A stretch of 64,000 nt of DNA from NCBI RefSeq assembly GCF_001046635.1, contig NZ_KQ130456.1, positions 383,501 to 447,500 on the forward strand, written 5' to 3'. The stretch is from Novosphingobium barchaimii LL02. Lineage in GTDB: Bacteria > Pseudomonadota > Alphaproteobacteria > Sphingomonadales > Sphingomonadaceae. Within the stretch, counting starts at the first letter, position 1. Every line of letters starts with the position of its first letter. Both the position numbers and the translations under genes were made by a program. The notes beneath the pieces are model-generated. The model had not been told where the DNA came from. It was given only the letters and a program-made list of their open reading frames with translations, and made no database searches. Shown piece after piece: positions 50,023 through 58,290 of this stretch.

Positions 50023-50960
50023 AGCGATGCTCCTGCCGTCACGATCAAGGCGAATGCTCCCAGTATGACGCAGGCGCGCCGGTAGATGGCAAGAGCGCGG
50101 GCCAGGTCCTGCGGGACGGCCTCGCGCCCGTCCTTCCCGATCCACGGCTTGTCGGCAAGCACGCCGTCGTAGGCGATCGGCCCGGCCAGCCGGACACACA
50201 GCGCACCGGCCATCGCGCTTTCCGGCCAGCCGGCATTGGGCGAGGCGTGGCGGGCATGGTCGCTGGCCATCGTCCGCCAGCCGCCTCCGGCCAGGCACAG
50301 CAGCAGGCCGGAAAGGCGCGCGGGGATCAGCATCGCCGCGTCGTCGATCCGTGCGGCGGCCCAGCCATAGGCGCGGTACGGTTCTTCGCGGTGGCCGATC
50401 ATGCTGTCGGCGGTGTTGATCGCTTTGAGCGCCCATGCACCAGGCAGGCCCAGAACGAGGAGCCAGAACAGGGGAGATACGACACCGTCGCAGAAACTTT
50501 CAGCAAGGCTCTCGATGGCGGCGCGGGTGACGCCGGGTTCGTCCAGCTGCGTGGTATCGCGCCCGACGATCATGCCCACGGCGCGGCGGGCGGCTGGCAG
50601 GTCACCCGCTTGGAGGGCGGTAAGGATGGGCCGAACGTGATCGTCGAGACTGCGCGCGGCCACCGCCGGCCAGGCGAGCAGGGCGAGGATCGGCCAGGCC
50701 CATGCGCCGGTGATGCTGCGCACCGCCGCTTCGGCAAGGGCGGCTGCTGCGAAGGTCAGCGCGATTAGAAGCAGTGTGGCGGCAAGTCCGGCGATGCGGC
50801 GGCGCGGGTCCGTCCAGTGCGGGCGGTTGAAGGCCCGGTCGCAGCTTTGGATGATCTTTGCGAACAGGCCCACCGGGTGGCCGGTCAGGGCGTGGAGCCG
50901 GTTCGGCCAGCCCAGCCCCGCCTCGATCGCCAGCGCGGCGGCGGCGATGGGTTCAGCCAT
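50010..50960 (-). CDS. cbiB: Adenosylcobinamide-phosphate synthase (CbiB type)
   Basis: A 316-residue inner-membrane protein (called CobD in the aerobic nomenclature) that attaches aminopropanol or its phosphate to cobyric acid. Conserved blocks are [39 protein letters not shown] with [33 protein letters not shown] (cut) and the Ala-rich helices between. About four membrane segments are visible. Its start overlaps the aminotransferase-like gene's end by eight bases. Confidence 0.94.
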   Translation of the reverse strand: MAEPIAAAALAIEAGLGWPNRLHALTGHPVGLFAKIIQSCDRAFNRPHWTDPRRRIAGLAATLLLIALTFAAAALAEAAVRSITGAWAWPILALLAWPAVAARSLDDHVRPILTALQAGDLPAARRAVGMIVGRDTTQLDEPGVTRAAIESLAESFCDGVVSPLFWLLVLGLPGAWALKAINTADSMIGHREEPYRAYGWAAARIDDAAMLIPARLSGLLLCLAGGGWRTMASDHARHASPNAGWPESAMAGALCVRLAGPIAYDGVLADKPWIGKDGREAVPQDLARALAIYRRACVILGAFALIVTAGASLWQA

Positions 50961-51936
50961 GGGCCAGCGCCCGGTCCAGCCGGGCCAGCGCGCGCACATC
51001 GGCGGGCACGCCAAGGCGCAGCGTATCGGGGCGGGTCGCAAAGGGACGGGTCAGGATTTGCGCCTGCGCAAGACGGCTGAAAAGGGATTGGCCGTCGCAC
51101 CCGGTCAGGTAGCGGAACAGAGGGCAGGCGCCTTGCGGGCTGAAGCCGTGGCGTTGCAGTACTGCATCGAGCGCGGCGGCGCGGCGGGGCAGTTCGGCGC
51201 GGGTGCGCGCGGTCCATTCGCGGTCGGCGTAGGCGGCGCGGCCGATGGTCAGCGCGGCGGCGTGGAGCGGCCAGCTGCCCAGCACGCTACGCAGCCGCGC
51301 GGCGAGCGAGGGCGGGGCGATCACGAAGCCGAGGCGCAGCGCGGCAAGCCCGAAGAACTTGCCGAAAGAGCGCAGGACGATGAGCCTTGTCCCCGGCTGG
51401 ACGTCCGGCGCCACGCTGATTTCGGGCTGGCAATCGGCAAAGGCCTCGTCGACGATCAGCCAGCCTCCGGTGGCGGCGATGGATTCGTGCCAGCTGCGGA
51501 TCGCGGCGGGTCCGCGCAGCAGGCCGTCGGGATTGTTGGGATTGGCGAGGACGACGACTTCGGGGCGCAGCGGCGCTTCGGCGAAGGCGATGGGGCGCGA
51601 AGGCGTGAACGCTTCGGCATGAGTGCGGTAAGCGGGAGTCAGGGCGCGTCCGGGCAGGTCCAGCAGCAGGGCCAGCAGGCGCAGCGCCGTCTCGCTTCCC
51701 GGTACAGCGCAGACCCGCGCCGGATCGGCCCCGAAATGGCGGGCGGCCTCGTGTTCCAGGGCGGCGAGGGCTTCGGGGTCCGGTAGGGCATTCCAGTCGC
51801 AGGCGGGGGCTTTGTCTGCGGGCCAGGGAGAGGGGTTGAGACCGGTCGAGAGGTCCAGCCAGTTGGCAGGCGCACCGCCGAATGTGCGCGCGGCTTCGCT
51901 GAGGCGGCCGCCGTGGTGGAGGAATGGCTGGGTCAT
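50953..51936 (-). CDS. cobD: Threonine-phosphate decarboxylase (CobD/CobC type), PLP-dependent
   Basis: A 327-residue fold-type I PLP enzyme that decarboxylates L-threonine phosphate to (R)-1-aminopropan-2-yl phosphate, the linker used by CbiB. The N-terminal HHGGRLSEAARTFG and LDLSTGLNPSPWP, the NPNNPDG motif and the PLP lysine in SFGKFFGLAALRLGF are typical. Called CobC in Pseudomonas nomenclature; the histidine phosphatase next door is a different CobC. It starts within the cobS stop (ATGA). The frame open to 52476 runs into cobS and is a shadow. Confidence 0.93.
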   Translation of the reverse strand: MTQPFLHHGGRLSEAARTFGGAPANWLDLSTGLNPSPWPADKAPACDWNALPDPEALAALEHEAARHFGADPARVCAVPGSETALRLLALLLDLPGRALTPAYRTHAEAFTPSRPIAFAEAPLRPEVVVLANPNNPDGLLRGPAAIRSWHESIAATGGWLIVDEAFADCQPEISVAPDVQPGTRLIVLRSFGKFFGLAALRLGFVIAPPSLAARLRSVLGSWPLHAAALTIGRAAYADREWTARTRAELPRRAAALDAVLQRHGFSPQGACPLFRYLTGCDGQSLFSRLAQAQILTRPFATRPDTLRLGVPADVRALARLDRALAHG

Positions 51937-52643
51937 GGCATCAGCACCAGTGCGGCAAGCATCGCGGTTTCCAGCAATTCGATCCCGGCGCCGTGACCGT
52001 CGCCCGAAATGCCGCCAAGGCGCGCGCGCAGCCACCAGCCCCACAGCGCGGCGGCGGCGAACAGGACCAGCAGCGCCGGGGCGAGCAGCAGGGCGGCGGC
52101 AAGTGCGGCAAGGCTCCAGAACAGCAGGTGCAGGCGCCCCACGCCGCTGCGAAAGGCAGTGCCCAGGCCTTCGTGAAGGGGCGGCAGGAACAAGGTCCAG
52201 GCAATGGGGGCGATGCGCGCCAGTACCGGGACGGCGATCAGCGCCGAGACCTGCGATGCGGGCAAGGCGCGTAGCAAGACCAGCTTGGCCATCAGTTGCA
52301 ATACGATCACCACCACGGCGAAGCTGCCGACATGCGGATCGGCCATGACGGCGGACAGCCGCGTCCGCCCGCCGTGCGCAGCGCCGGCGCCGTCGGCCAC
52401 GTCGCCCAGCCCGTCGAGGTGCAGGGCGCCGGTGATCGCGATCCAGCCGGTGAGGCCGGCCAGTGCGGCCAGCCACGGGTCACGCGTCTGGAGCAGCCAC
52501 CACGGACCGGCCACGGCGGCGCCCACGGCCAGTCCGGCGACCGGGAACCAGCGCATGGCGCGGGCGAAGTCCTGTTTGTCCGCCTGCACTTGCGGCAGCG
52601 GCAGCCGGGTCAGGAACTGCAGGGCGAGGATCAGGCCCTTCAT
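51933..52643 (-). CDS. cobS: Adenosylcobinamide-GDP ribazoletransferase (cobalamin-5'-phosphate synthase)
   Basis: A 236-residue integral membrane enzyme that joins adenosylcobinamide-GDP to alpha-ribazole (phosphate), the last committed step of cobalamin assembly. Family motifs are LQFLTRLPLP near the N-terminus, GALHLDGLGDVADG and the conserved DPHVGSFAVV. About five to six membrane segments follow. Its start overlaps the phosphatase stop by four bases. Confidence 0.95.
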   Translation of the reverse strand: MKGLILALQFLTRLPLPQVQADKQDFARAMRWFPVAGLAVGAAVAGPWWLLQTRDPWLAALAGLTGWIAITGALHLDGLGDVADGAGAAHGGRTRLSAVMADPHVGSFAVVVIVLQLMAKLVLLRALPASQVSALIAVPVLARIAPIAWTLFLPPLHEGLGTAFRSGVGRLHLLFWSLAALAAALLLAPALLVLFAAAALWGWWLRARLGGISGDGHGAGIELLETAMLAALVLMP

Positions 52644-53209
52644 GTGGTCAGGCCCACGATCTGCGCGGTGGGAACAGCCTCGCCCGGCCACACGCGCAAA
52701 GTAAGGACGCAGGAATAGGGCAGGTCGAAGGACCAGACGTGGCGATGTTCCATGTGGAACAATGCCGCCAGCGCCGCGCGCATCGCCCCGCCATGGGTGA
52801 GGACGAGGGTGGAGGCATGGATCTCGGCCAGCGCCGCGCCGACGCGGGCGCTAAGCTGGGACCAGCGCTCGCCTTGGGGCGGGGCGTTCGCCTCAGGGTC
52901 GTCCCAGAAGCGGGCGTGTGCGGCGGGGTCCACCTGCGCGGGGGCGAGGCCGGTCCATGCGCCGAAGTCGAGTTCGCGCCAGCGGGCATCCACGGTATGG
53001 GAAGCGCCGCGCGCAGCGGCGATCCGGGCGGCCGGGATGTGGGCGCGCGAAAGGTCGGAGGAGATCACCCGCTCGAACGCCAGCCCCTCTGCCGCCGCCA
53101 CGCACTTGGCGGTTCCGCTGGGGAGCGGGGGATCGTCGCGCTGGCCGAGCAGCAGGTTCGGCTGGACCGGAATGCCGTGGCGCATGAGGTGGACGAGAAT
53201 TTCGGTCAT
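52640..53209 (-). CDS. cobC: Histidine phosphatase, probable alpha-ribazole phosphatase
   Basis: A 189-residue phosphoglycerate-mutase-like phosphatase. The RHG motif is LMRHGIPV near residue 8-11 and the second catalytic His is in LVLTHGGAMRAAL; EL.FG.W appears as ELDFGAWTG. Its place between cobS and cobT supports removal of the phosphate from alpha-ribazole phosphate or cobalamin phosphate, as for CobC of Salmonella. The N-terminal TEILVHLMRHG has no signal, so it is cytoplasmic. A 16-bp parS-like palindrome (52746-52761) falls inside the gene. Confidence 0.85.
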   Translation of the reverse strand: MTEILVHLMRHGIPVQPNLLLGQRDDPPLPSGTAKCVAAAEGLAFERVISSDLSRAHIPAARIAAARGASHTVDARWRELDFGAWTGLAPAQVDPAAHARFWDDPEANAPPQGERWSQLSARVGAALAEIHASTLVLTHGGAMRAALAALFHMEHRHVWSFDLPYSCVLTLRVWPGEAVPTAQIVGLTT

Positions 53210-53231
53210 GATGGGACGACGGTGCGCGCGC

Positions 53232-54248
53232 TCACTGCCCGCCCGCCACGGCGGCTTCCTGGAACGTCGCCATCTCGCCATGTGCCGCCAGAGCCGCGCG
53301 CACGATCGGTACGGCCAGCGCGGCGCCGGTGCCTTCGCCCAGCCGCAGGCCGAGGTTCAGCAGGGGTTCGAGCTTCAGCGCTGCCAGTAGCCGGGTGTGC
53401 CCCGCTTCGGCGGAGCAATGCGCGGCAAGGCAGTGCTGCGTCAGATCGGCGTTATCGCGCGCCAGCGGGGCGATCGCGGCGGAGGCGATGAAGCCGTCCA
53501 GCAGCACCGGAACCCGCCGCAGCCGCGCGGCAAGGATGGCCCCTGCCATCGCCGCGATCTCGCGCCCGCCAAGGCGGCGCAGGGTTTCGAAGGCCGTGGT
53601 GCAGTCCGGTCCGTGGAGCGCCAGCGCGGCCTCCACGGCGGCGGCCTTGCGGGCGAGGCCGGCATCGTCCAGCCCGGTGCCGCGCCCGATCCAGTCCCGC
53701 GCCTCGCCGCCCAGTGCCTGCGCGCACAGGGCCGCAGCGGGGGTGGTGTTGCCGATGCCCATCTCGCCCACCAGCAGCAGCTGGGTGCCTTCGCGCAACG
53801 AGGCTGCGCCCTGATTCAAAGCGTCCAGGCATTCCTCCGCGCTCATGGCGGGCGCGCGCGTGATGTCGCCGGTGGGGCGGTCCAGATCAAGCGCGACGAC
53901 CGAAAGGTCGGCGCCGCAGGCTTTCGTCAGGGCGTTGATCGCGGCGCCGCCGGCCTTGAAGTTGGCGACCATCTGCACCGTCACTTCGGGCGGATAGGCG
54001 CTGACGCCCTGCGCCGCGACGCCGTGGTTGCCGGCGAAGACGACCGCTTGCACTGCGTCCACGCGGGGGCGTTCGCACCGCTGCCAGCCGGCCATGAACA
54101 CGGCGATATCCTCAAGCCGCCCCAGCGCACCCGCCGGTTTGGTGAGGAGGGCCTGCCGATCGAGCGCTGCATCGCGGCTGGCGCCGTCGGCCTTGGGCAA
54201 AGCGGCCAGCGCGGCGGCGAAGGCGGCGGGATCAGCGAAGCGGATCAT
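53232..54248 (-). CDS. cobT: Nicotinate-nucleotide:dimethylbenzimidazole phosphoribosyltransferase
   Basis: A 338-residue enzyme that transfers ribose phosphate from nicotinate mononucleotide to dimethylbenzimidazole, making alpha-ribazole phosphate. Conserved blocks: LTKPAGALGRLEDIAVFMAG, VFAGNHGVAAQGVSAYPPEVT (cut at AGNHGV), GEMGIGNTTPAAA and LGLRLGEGTGAALA with the catalytic Glu. Its start overlaps DUF1636 by four bases. NMN for this reaction comes from NadC, encoded at 36 kb. Confidence 0.96.
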   Translation of the reverse strand: MIRFADPAAFAAALAALPKADGASRDAALDRQALLTKPAGALGRLEDIAVFMAGWQRCERPRVDAVQAVVFAGNHGVAAQGVSAYPPEVTVQMVANFKAGGAAINALTKACGADLSVVALDLDRPTGDITRAPAMSAEECLDALNQGAASLREGTQLLLVGEMGIGNTTPAAALCAQALGGEARDWIGRGTGLDDAGLARKAAAVEAALALHGPDCTTAFETLRRLGGREIAAMAGAILAARLRRVPVLLDGFIASAAIAPLARDNADLTQHCLAAHCSAEAGHTRLLAALKLEPLLNLGLRLGEGTGAALAVPIVRAALAAHGEMATFQEAAVAGGQ

Positions 54249-54667
54249 GTGCAGACGAACCCTTCGGGCGGGGTGCGGGTGATGAAATGGCCTTTCACAC
54301 CCTGCGGCCATTCGCGGAACGGCACGCGGCCTTCCTCGCTGGCGGCGTGTGCGGCCGCATATTCCAGAATGGCGCGGGCGGCGTCTTCATCCGGGGCGAA
54401 ATCGCCCAGCACGTAGCCCACCTTGCCGGGCGCGCGGATGTGGACGGTGCAGTGGCGGGTGCAGGCGAACAGGCAGGGCATCCCTTGCACCGCCACGCCC
54501 TGCAGTTTCGGGTCTGCCGCCTGCACATCGCGCAGCGCCTGTTCCAGCAGCGCGCCGCCGCGCCGTCCTTCGCCGTCCTCGCGCTCGTCGGAGCCGAGAC
54601 GGCAGGTATTGCACACGACGACCGAAGGGCCGGGGGCTACGGGTTTGAGCATGACGGGGTCGGGCAT
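54245..54667 (-). CDS. DUF1636 family protein, cysteine-rich, in the B12 operon
   Basis: A 140-residue DUF1636 protein. Five cysteines are clustered as in thioredoxin-like [2Fe-2S] ferredoxins: Cys19 and Cys22 (VVCNTCRLG), then Cys65, Cys69 and Cys73 (GMPCLFACTRHCTVHI). The end GHFITRTPPEGFVCT adds one more. No signal peptide is seen. The family is often found beside cobalamin genes and is annotated only as metal-binding. An electron-transfer or cobalt-handling role is inferred from position: it sits between the B12 receptor and cobT, overlapping both. Confidence 0.85.
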   Translation of the reverse strand: MPDPVMLKPVAPGPSVVVCNTCRLGSDEREDGEGRRGGALLEQALRDVQAADPKLQGVAVQGMPCLFACTRHCTVHIRAPGKVGYVLGDFAPDEDAARAILEYAAAHAASEEGRVPFREWPQGVKGHFITRTPPEGFVCT

Positions 54668-56607
54668 CAGAAGCGGCTCCTTATGCCGAAGGTGACGGTG
54701 CGCCCCAGCGCGGCGTAGCCGGCGACCGTCTCGTAATCCTTGTCGGTCAGATTTTCCACGCGGCCCTGCACGATCAGGCCCTGCCGGATTTCCCATTGGG
54801 CGCGCAGGTCGATCAGCCAGTAGTCGTCCAGCCTTGCGGTGCCGGTGGCGGCGTTGAAGCTCTCGCCCGAATAGCGCGCGGCCACGCTGGCACGCAGGCC
54901 CTGCGCCAGGTCGATACCGGCCTCGGCATTGGCGAGGTGGCGGGGCACGCGCTGGAGCTGGCGGCCGTAGGTGCTGCTGCCGTCGGTACGGTCCTCCGCC
55001 TCGATCCAGCTATAGTTGCCACTGGCGAACAGCACGCCGAGCCTGCCCTGCGCCGACAGTTCGAGGCCGCGCGCCCTGGCAGCCTTGACGTTGGCGTAAT
55101 AGCCGAAGCGTGTCGTCGTCGTGCCGGGGATATAGCAGATGGCGGGCTGGGCGGCGCCGACCGGGCAATAGGCGAAGTCGATCAGGTTGTCGGTGTCGCG
55201 CTGGAACCAGGTGGCGGAGAGGCGCAGGGCTTCTCCGAAATTCTGCTCGGCGCCCACTTCCCAGCCTTTCGCCTTTTCAGGCGCAAGGTCGGCGGCGCCG
55301 TAGATACTGAACATCTGGTAGAGCGAGGGCGCCTTGTAGCCTTCGGAGTAGCTGGCACGCAGCACGGTGGCGCCTTCGTTGGGGGTATAGACCGCGCCCG
55401 CGCTCAGCACCGTGTTGCCGCCGAAGCGCGACTGGTCGGAATAGCGCGCGCCGCCGTTCAGGGTGAGGCCGGTGACGGGGCTGAGGCGCAATTCGCCGTA
55501 GAGGCTGTTGGTGCCCGCGCTGGTGGGCGTCAAAACATAGGGGGCGGCGCTGTTCGCGGGCGAAGCGGTGGTCATCCGCTGCTCCTCGCGCTCGGCGCCG
55601 AAGACGGCCTGGAGCGCGTCCGAGACTGTGTAGGTGCCCTGATACTCGAAACGGCGCACGCGGCCGTGCGCGTCGAAGGTGAGCGGGCGGATGGAACGCG
55701 CGGGATCGTAGTTCTCGCGGTCTGTTTCGGACTGGAGCACGGCGATCCGGTTCACCAGCCTGCCGCCGAGCAGCGCGAAGTTCAGCCCGGCATAGCCCGA
55801 CCATTCCTCGGTCAGGCCGTAGGCGAGGGTATCGCCCGAGGTGCCGTCGAAGTCGTTGTTCGATTTCGACCAGTAGCCGCGCAGGTCGAGGCTGACGCCC
55901 GGCGTCAGGCGCACCGTCACCGTGCCGCTGGCGCCGGTGCGGGTATAGCCGTCATCCTCGCTGCCGCTGGAGCGGGCCGAGATGCCGTCCGTGGTGAAGC
56001 GCGAGGCGGACAGGCGCCAGTCCACCGCCTGCGATGTGCCGCCGATGCCGGCGCGGGCGGAGACGGTGTCATGGGTGCCGGCCTCCACCGCGGCGCTTCC
56101 TTCCAGCGGCGCGGCGGGGCGGCGGGTGCGCACGTTGACCACGCCGCCGATGGCATCGCTGCCCCACAGGATGGACTGCGGCCCGCGCAGAATCTCGATA
56201 CGGTCGATGTCGTCGAGCAGGAGGTTGGAAAAGCCGTAGCCGCCCGCGGTGGACGATGGGTCGGACAAGCGCATCCCGTCGATCACCATGACGCTCTGCC
56301 CCGCATCGGCGCCGCGGATGCGCAAGGATGTGGTGGTGCCGTAGCCGCCGTTGCGCGACAGGCTGATGCCCGGCGTGCGCACCAGCGCGTCGGTCAGGGC
56401 GACGGGCTGCTGGGCGATGATGGCCGGCTCGTCCAGCACGGTGACGGTTGCCGAAACGCGGCTCGCGGCAACAGGAGTGCGCAGGGCGGTGACGACGATG
56501 CCCTCGTCCGTCCCGGCGTCTTCGGCGGAGTCGGCAAGGGCGGGAGAGGCGGCCAGTGCCAGCACGAGGCCCGTTGCAGTGGCGGCGAAACTTGAATTCA
56601 AACGCAT
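54667..56607 (-). CDS. btuB: TonB-dependent receptor, BtuB type (vitamin B12 / corrinoid uptake)
   Basis: A 646-residue outer-membrane receptor. The signal peptide (SFAATATGLVLALAASPALA) is followed by a TonB box-like EGIVVTAL, the plug domain (VTVLDEPAIIAQQPVALTDAL, then LRIRGADAGQSVMVIDGMRL, IEILRGPQSILWGSDAIGGVV cut to fit) and a 22-strand barrel ending in aromatic RSRF. The VIDGMRL and SILWGSDAIGGVVN blocks match BtuB. It is the first gene after the cobalamin riboswitch, which supports a B12 or cobinamide ligand. The inner-membrane BtuCDF genes are not in the window. Confidence 0.93.
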   Translation of the reverse strand: MRLNSSFAATATGLVLALAASPALADSAEDAGTDEGIVVTALRTPVAASRVSATVTVLDEPAIIAQQPVALTDALVRTPGISLSRNGGYGTTTSLRIRGADAGQSVMVIDGMRLSDPSSTAGGYGFSNLLLDDIDRIEILRGPQSILWGSDAIGGVVNVRTRRPAAPLEGSAAVEAGTHDTVSARAGIGGTSQAVDWRLSASRFTTDGISARSSGSEDDGYTRTGASGTVTVRLTPGVSLDLRGYWSKSNNDFDGTSGDTLAYGLTEEWSGYAGLNFALLGGRLVNRIAVLQSETDRENYDPARSIRPLTFDAHGRVRRFEYQGTYTVSDALQAVFGAEREEQRMTTASPANSAAPYVLTPTSAGTNSLYGELRLSPVTGLTLNGGARYSDQSRFGGNTVLSAGAVYTPNEGATVLRASYSEGYKAPSLYQMFSIYGAADLAPEKAKGWEVGAEQNFGEALRLSATWFQRDTDNLIDFAYCPVGAAQPAICYIPGTTTTRFGYYANVKAARARGLELSAQGRLGVLFASGNYSWIEAEDRTDGSSTYGRQLQRVPRHLANAEAGIDLAQGLRASVAARYSGESFNAATGTARLDDYWLIDLRAQWEIRQGLIVQGRVENLTDKDYETVAGYAALGRTVTFGIRSRF

Positions 56608-56729
56608 TTCCTTCACGCAGACGACATCGACCCCGGCGGCCCGAAGGCTGCGAGGTCTCAAGCTGTCGTTTCGCGAGGAATTGCCCCCTCGTTCGGCCGG
56701 CACACCCTGTCCGGTCGAAGAACGACGGC

Positions 56730-56897
56730 GACAGGCAGGTCTCCTGGCTCGCGGGTCGGCGCCGATCCGGCCGCCTTCTCAGGACCTTGCGGTCCCAATG
56801 GCGTAATGGCCGGATGGCTCGCCGCTTACAGTTGCAGGGGCAGCCCCGGGGGTTTCACCCGGGTTCCCTTTTGATCCCCTTGCGGGGAACCTGACGC
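56730..56897 (-). promoter_or_regulatory. Cobalamin riboswitch (B12 element)
   Basis: Read on the minus strand, the stretch contains the conserved blocks of the adenosylcobalamin riboswitch in order: AAAAGGGAACCCGGGTG, GCTGCCCCTGCAACTGTAAG followed by CGG, and near the 3' end GAGCCAGGAGACCTGCCTGT. It ends 123 bases before the btuB ATG. Bound adenosylcobalamin should lower expression of the whole btuB-to-cobU operon. Confidence 0.95.
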
Positions 56898-56991
56898 GGG
56901 GCCGGATTATCCCGGCCCGGTCCGGCGCGCAAGTGGGCCCGGAGGTGGCCCATGCTTGCGCGGGCTGGCCCGGCGCCATAGGTGCGAAGGC

Positions 56992-58290
56992 ATGACACAC
57001 GACAGCCCCGCACGGTGCCCGGCACTACTGATCGCCGCGCCCGCTTCCGGGCAGGGCAAGACGCTGGTGACGGCGGCGCTGGCCCGCCGCCACCGCGCGG
57101 CCGGGCGGCGGGTGCGGGTGTTCAAGTGCGGGCCGGATTTTCTAGATCCGATGGTCCACGAAGTCGCCAGCGGAGCGCCGGTCCACCAGCTTGACCTGTT
57201 CATGTGCGGCGAGGCGCAGTGCCGCGCGCTGCTGCATGACGCGGCGCAGGAGGCGGACCTGATCCTGGTGGAGGGCGTGATGGGGCTGTTTGACGGCGAT
57301 CCCAGCGCCGCCGATCTGGCCCAGCGCTTTGGCCTGCCGGTGCTTGCGGTGGTGGACGGATCGTCGATGGCGCAGACGTTCGGGGCGCTGGTCCATGGGC
57401 TGGCCACGTATCGTCCCGGGCTGGATCTGCACGCGGTGATCGCCAACCGGGTCGGCAGCGCGCGCCATGCGCAGTTGCTGGAAGCCAGTGTGCCGGAAGC
57501 AGTGAAATGGCTGGGCGCACTGCCGCGAGAGGGCACGGTGTCGCTGCCGGAACGCCATCTCGGGCTGGTGCAGGCAGGTGAGGTGGCGGACCTGGACGCC
57601 CGGCTGGACCGCGCCGCCGCGCTGCTGCCCGAAGCCGCGCTGCACTTGCCGCCGCCGGTCGAATTCGCCGCTCCCTCCGGCGCGCCGCCGCCTGGGGCGG
57701 GGCTTGCGGGAAAGCGTATCGCCATCGCGCGGGACGAGGCGTTTGCCTTCATCTACCGGGCCAATCTGCAGTGGCTGGAGCGGTCCGGCGCGCTGCTTTC
57801 TTTCTTCTCACCCTTGCGGGACGGCGCGTTGCCCGCGTGTGATGCGCTGTGGCTGCCGGGGGGCTATCCCGAGCTGCATCTGGAAACGCTGGCTGCAAAT
57901 CATGCGATGCTGGCGGCGGTCCGGGCGCATCACGGCGCGGGCAAGCCCATTCTGGCTGAGTGCGGGGGGATGCTTTATACCTGCACGGCGCTGGTCGACG
58001 GGCAGGGGCGGCGCGGTGGACTGCTGGGCCTGCTGCCGGGCGAGGCGGCGATGCAGCCGCGCTTCACCGCGTTGGGGATGCAGGAGGTGGACCTTGAAGG
58101 CGGCACCCTGCGCGGCCACACCTTCCATTATTCGCGGCTGGAAACGGCGCTGAACCCGGTCGCCCGCGCCCGTACTCCCGATGGACGGCAGGGGGAGGCG
58201 CTGTACCGGGCAGGCCCGCTCACCGCGAGCTACATGCACATGTACTTCCCCTCCGCGCCCGATGCGGCGCAGAGGCTGTTCGCAGCTTAG
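56992..58290 (+). CDS. cobB: Cobyrinate / hydrogenobyrinate a,c-diamide synthase
   Basis: A 432-residue glutamine amidotransferase (CobB in the aerobic, CbiA in the anaerobic pathway) that amidates side chains a and c of the corrin ring. The N-terminal ATPase has LLIAAPASGQGKTLVTAALA and KCGPDFLDP; the C-terminal glutaminase has PILAECGGMLY with the nucleophile Cys, and YMHMYFPS near the end. The divergent riboswitch-controlled operon starts 385 bases away; no second riboswitch is seen on this strand. Its stop overlaps that of the converging opgH by four bases. Confidence 0.95.
   Translation: MTHDSPARCPALLIAAPASGQGKTLVTAALARRHRAAGRRVRVFKCGPDFLDPMVHEVASGAPVHQLDLFMCGEAQCRALLHDAAQEADLILVEGVMGLFDGDPSAADLAQRFGLPVLAVVDGSSMAQTFGALVHGLATYRPGLDLHAVIANRVGSARHAQLLEASVPEAVKWLGALPREGTVSLPERHLGLVQAGEVADLDARLDRAAALLPEAALHLPPPVEFAAPSGAPPPGAGLAGKRIAIARDEAFAFIYRANLQWLERSGALLSFFSPLRDGALPACDALWLPGGYPELHLETLAANHAMLAAVRAHHGAGKPILAECGGMLYTCTALVDGQGRRGGLLGLLPGEAAMQPRFTALGMQEVDLEGGTLRGHTFHYSRLETALNPVARARTPDGRQGEALYRAGPLTASYMHMYFPSAPDAAQRLFAA

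Noticed and set aside
48226-50085. 619-codon plus-strand frame opposite cobQ and cobU
   Set aside because: Antisense shadow; its product is Arg/Gly/Ala-rich with no motif, while the minus strand has full CobQ and CobU signatures.
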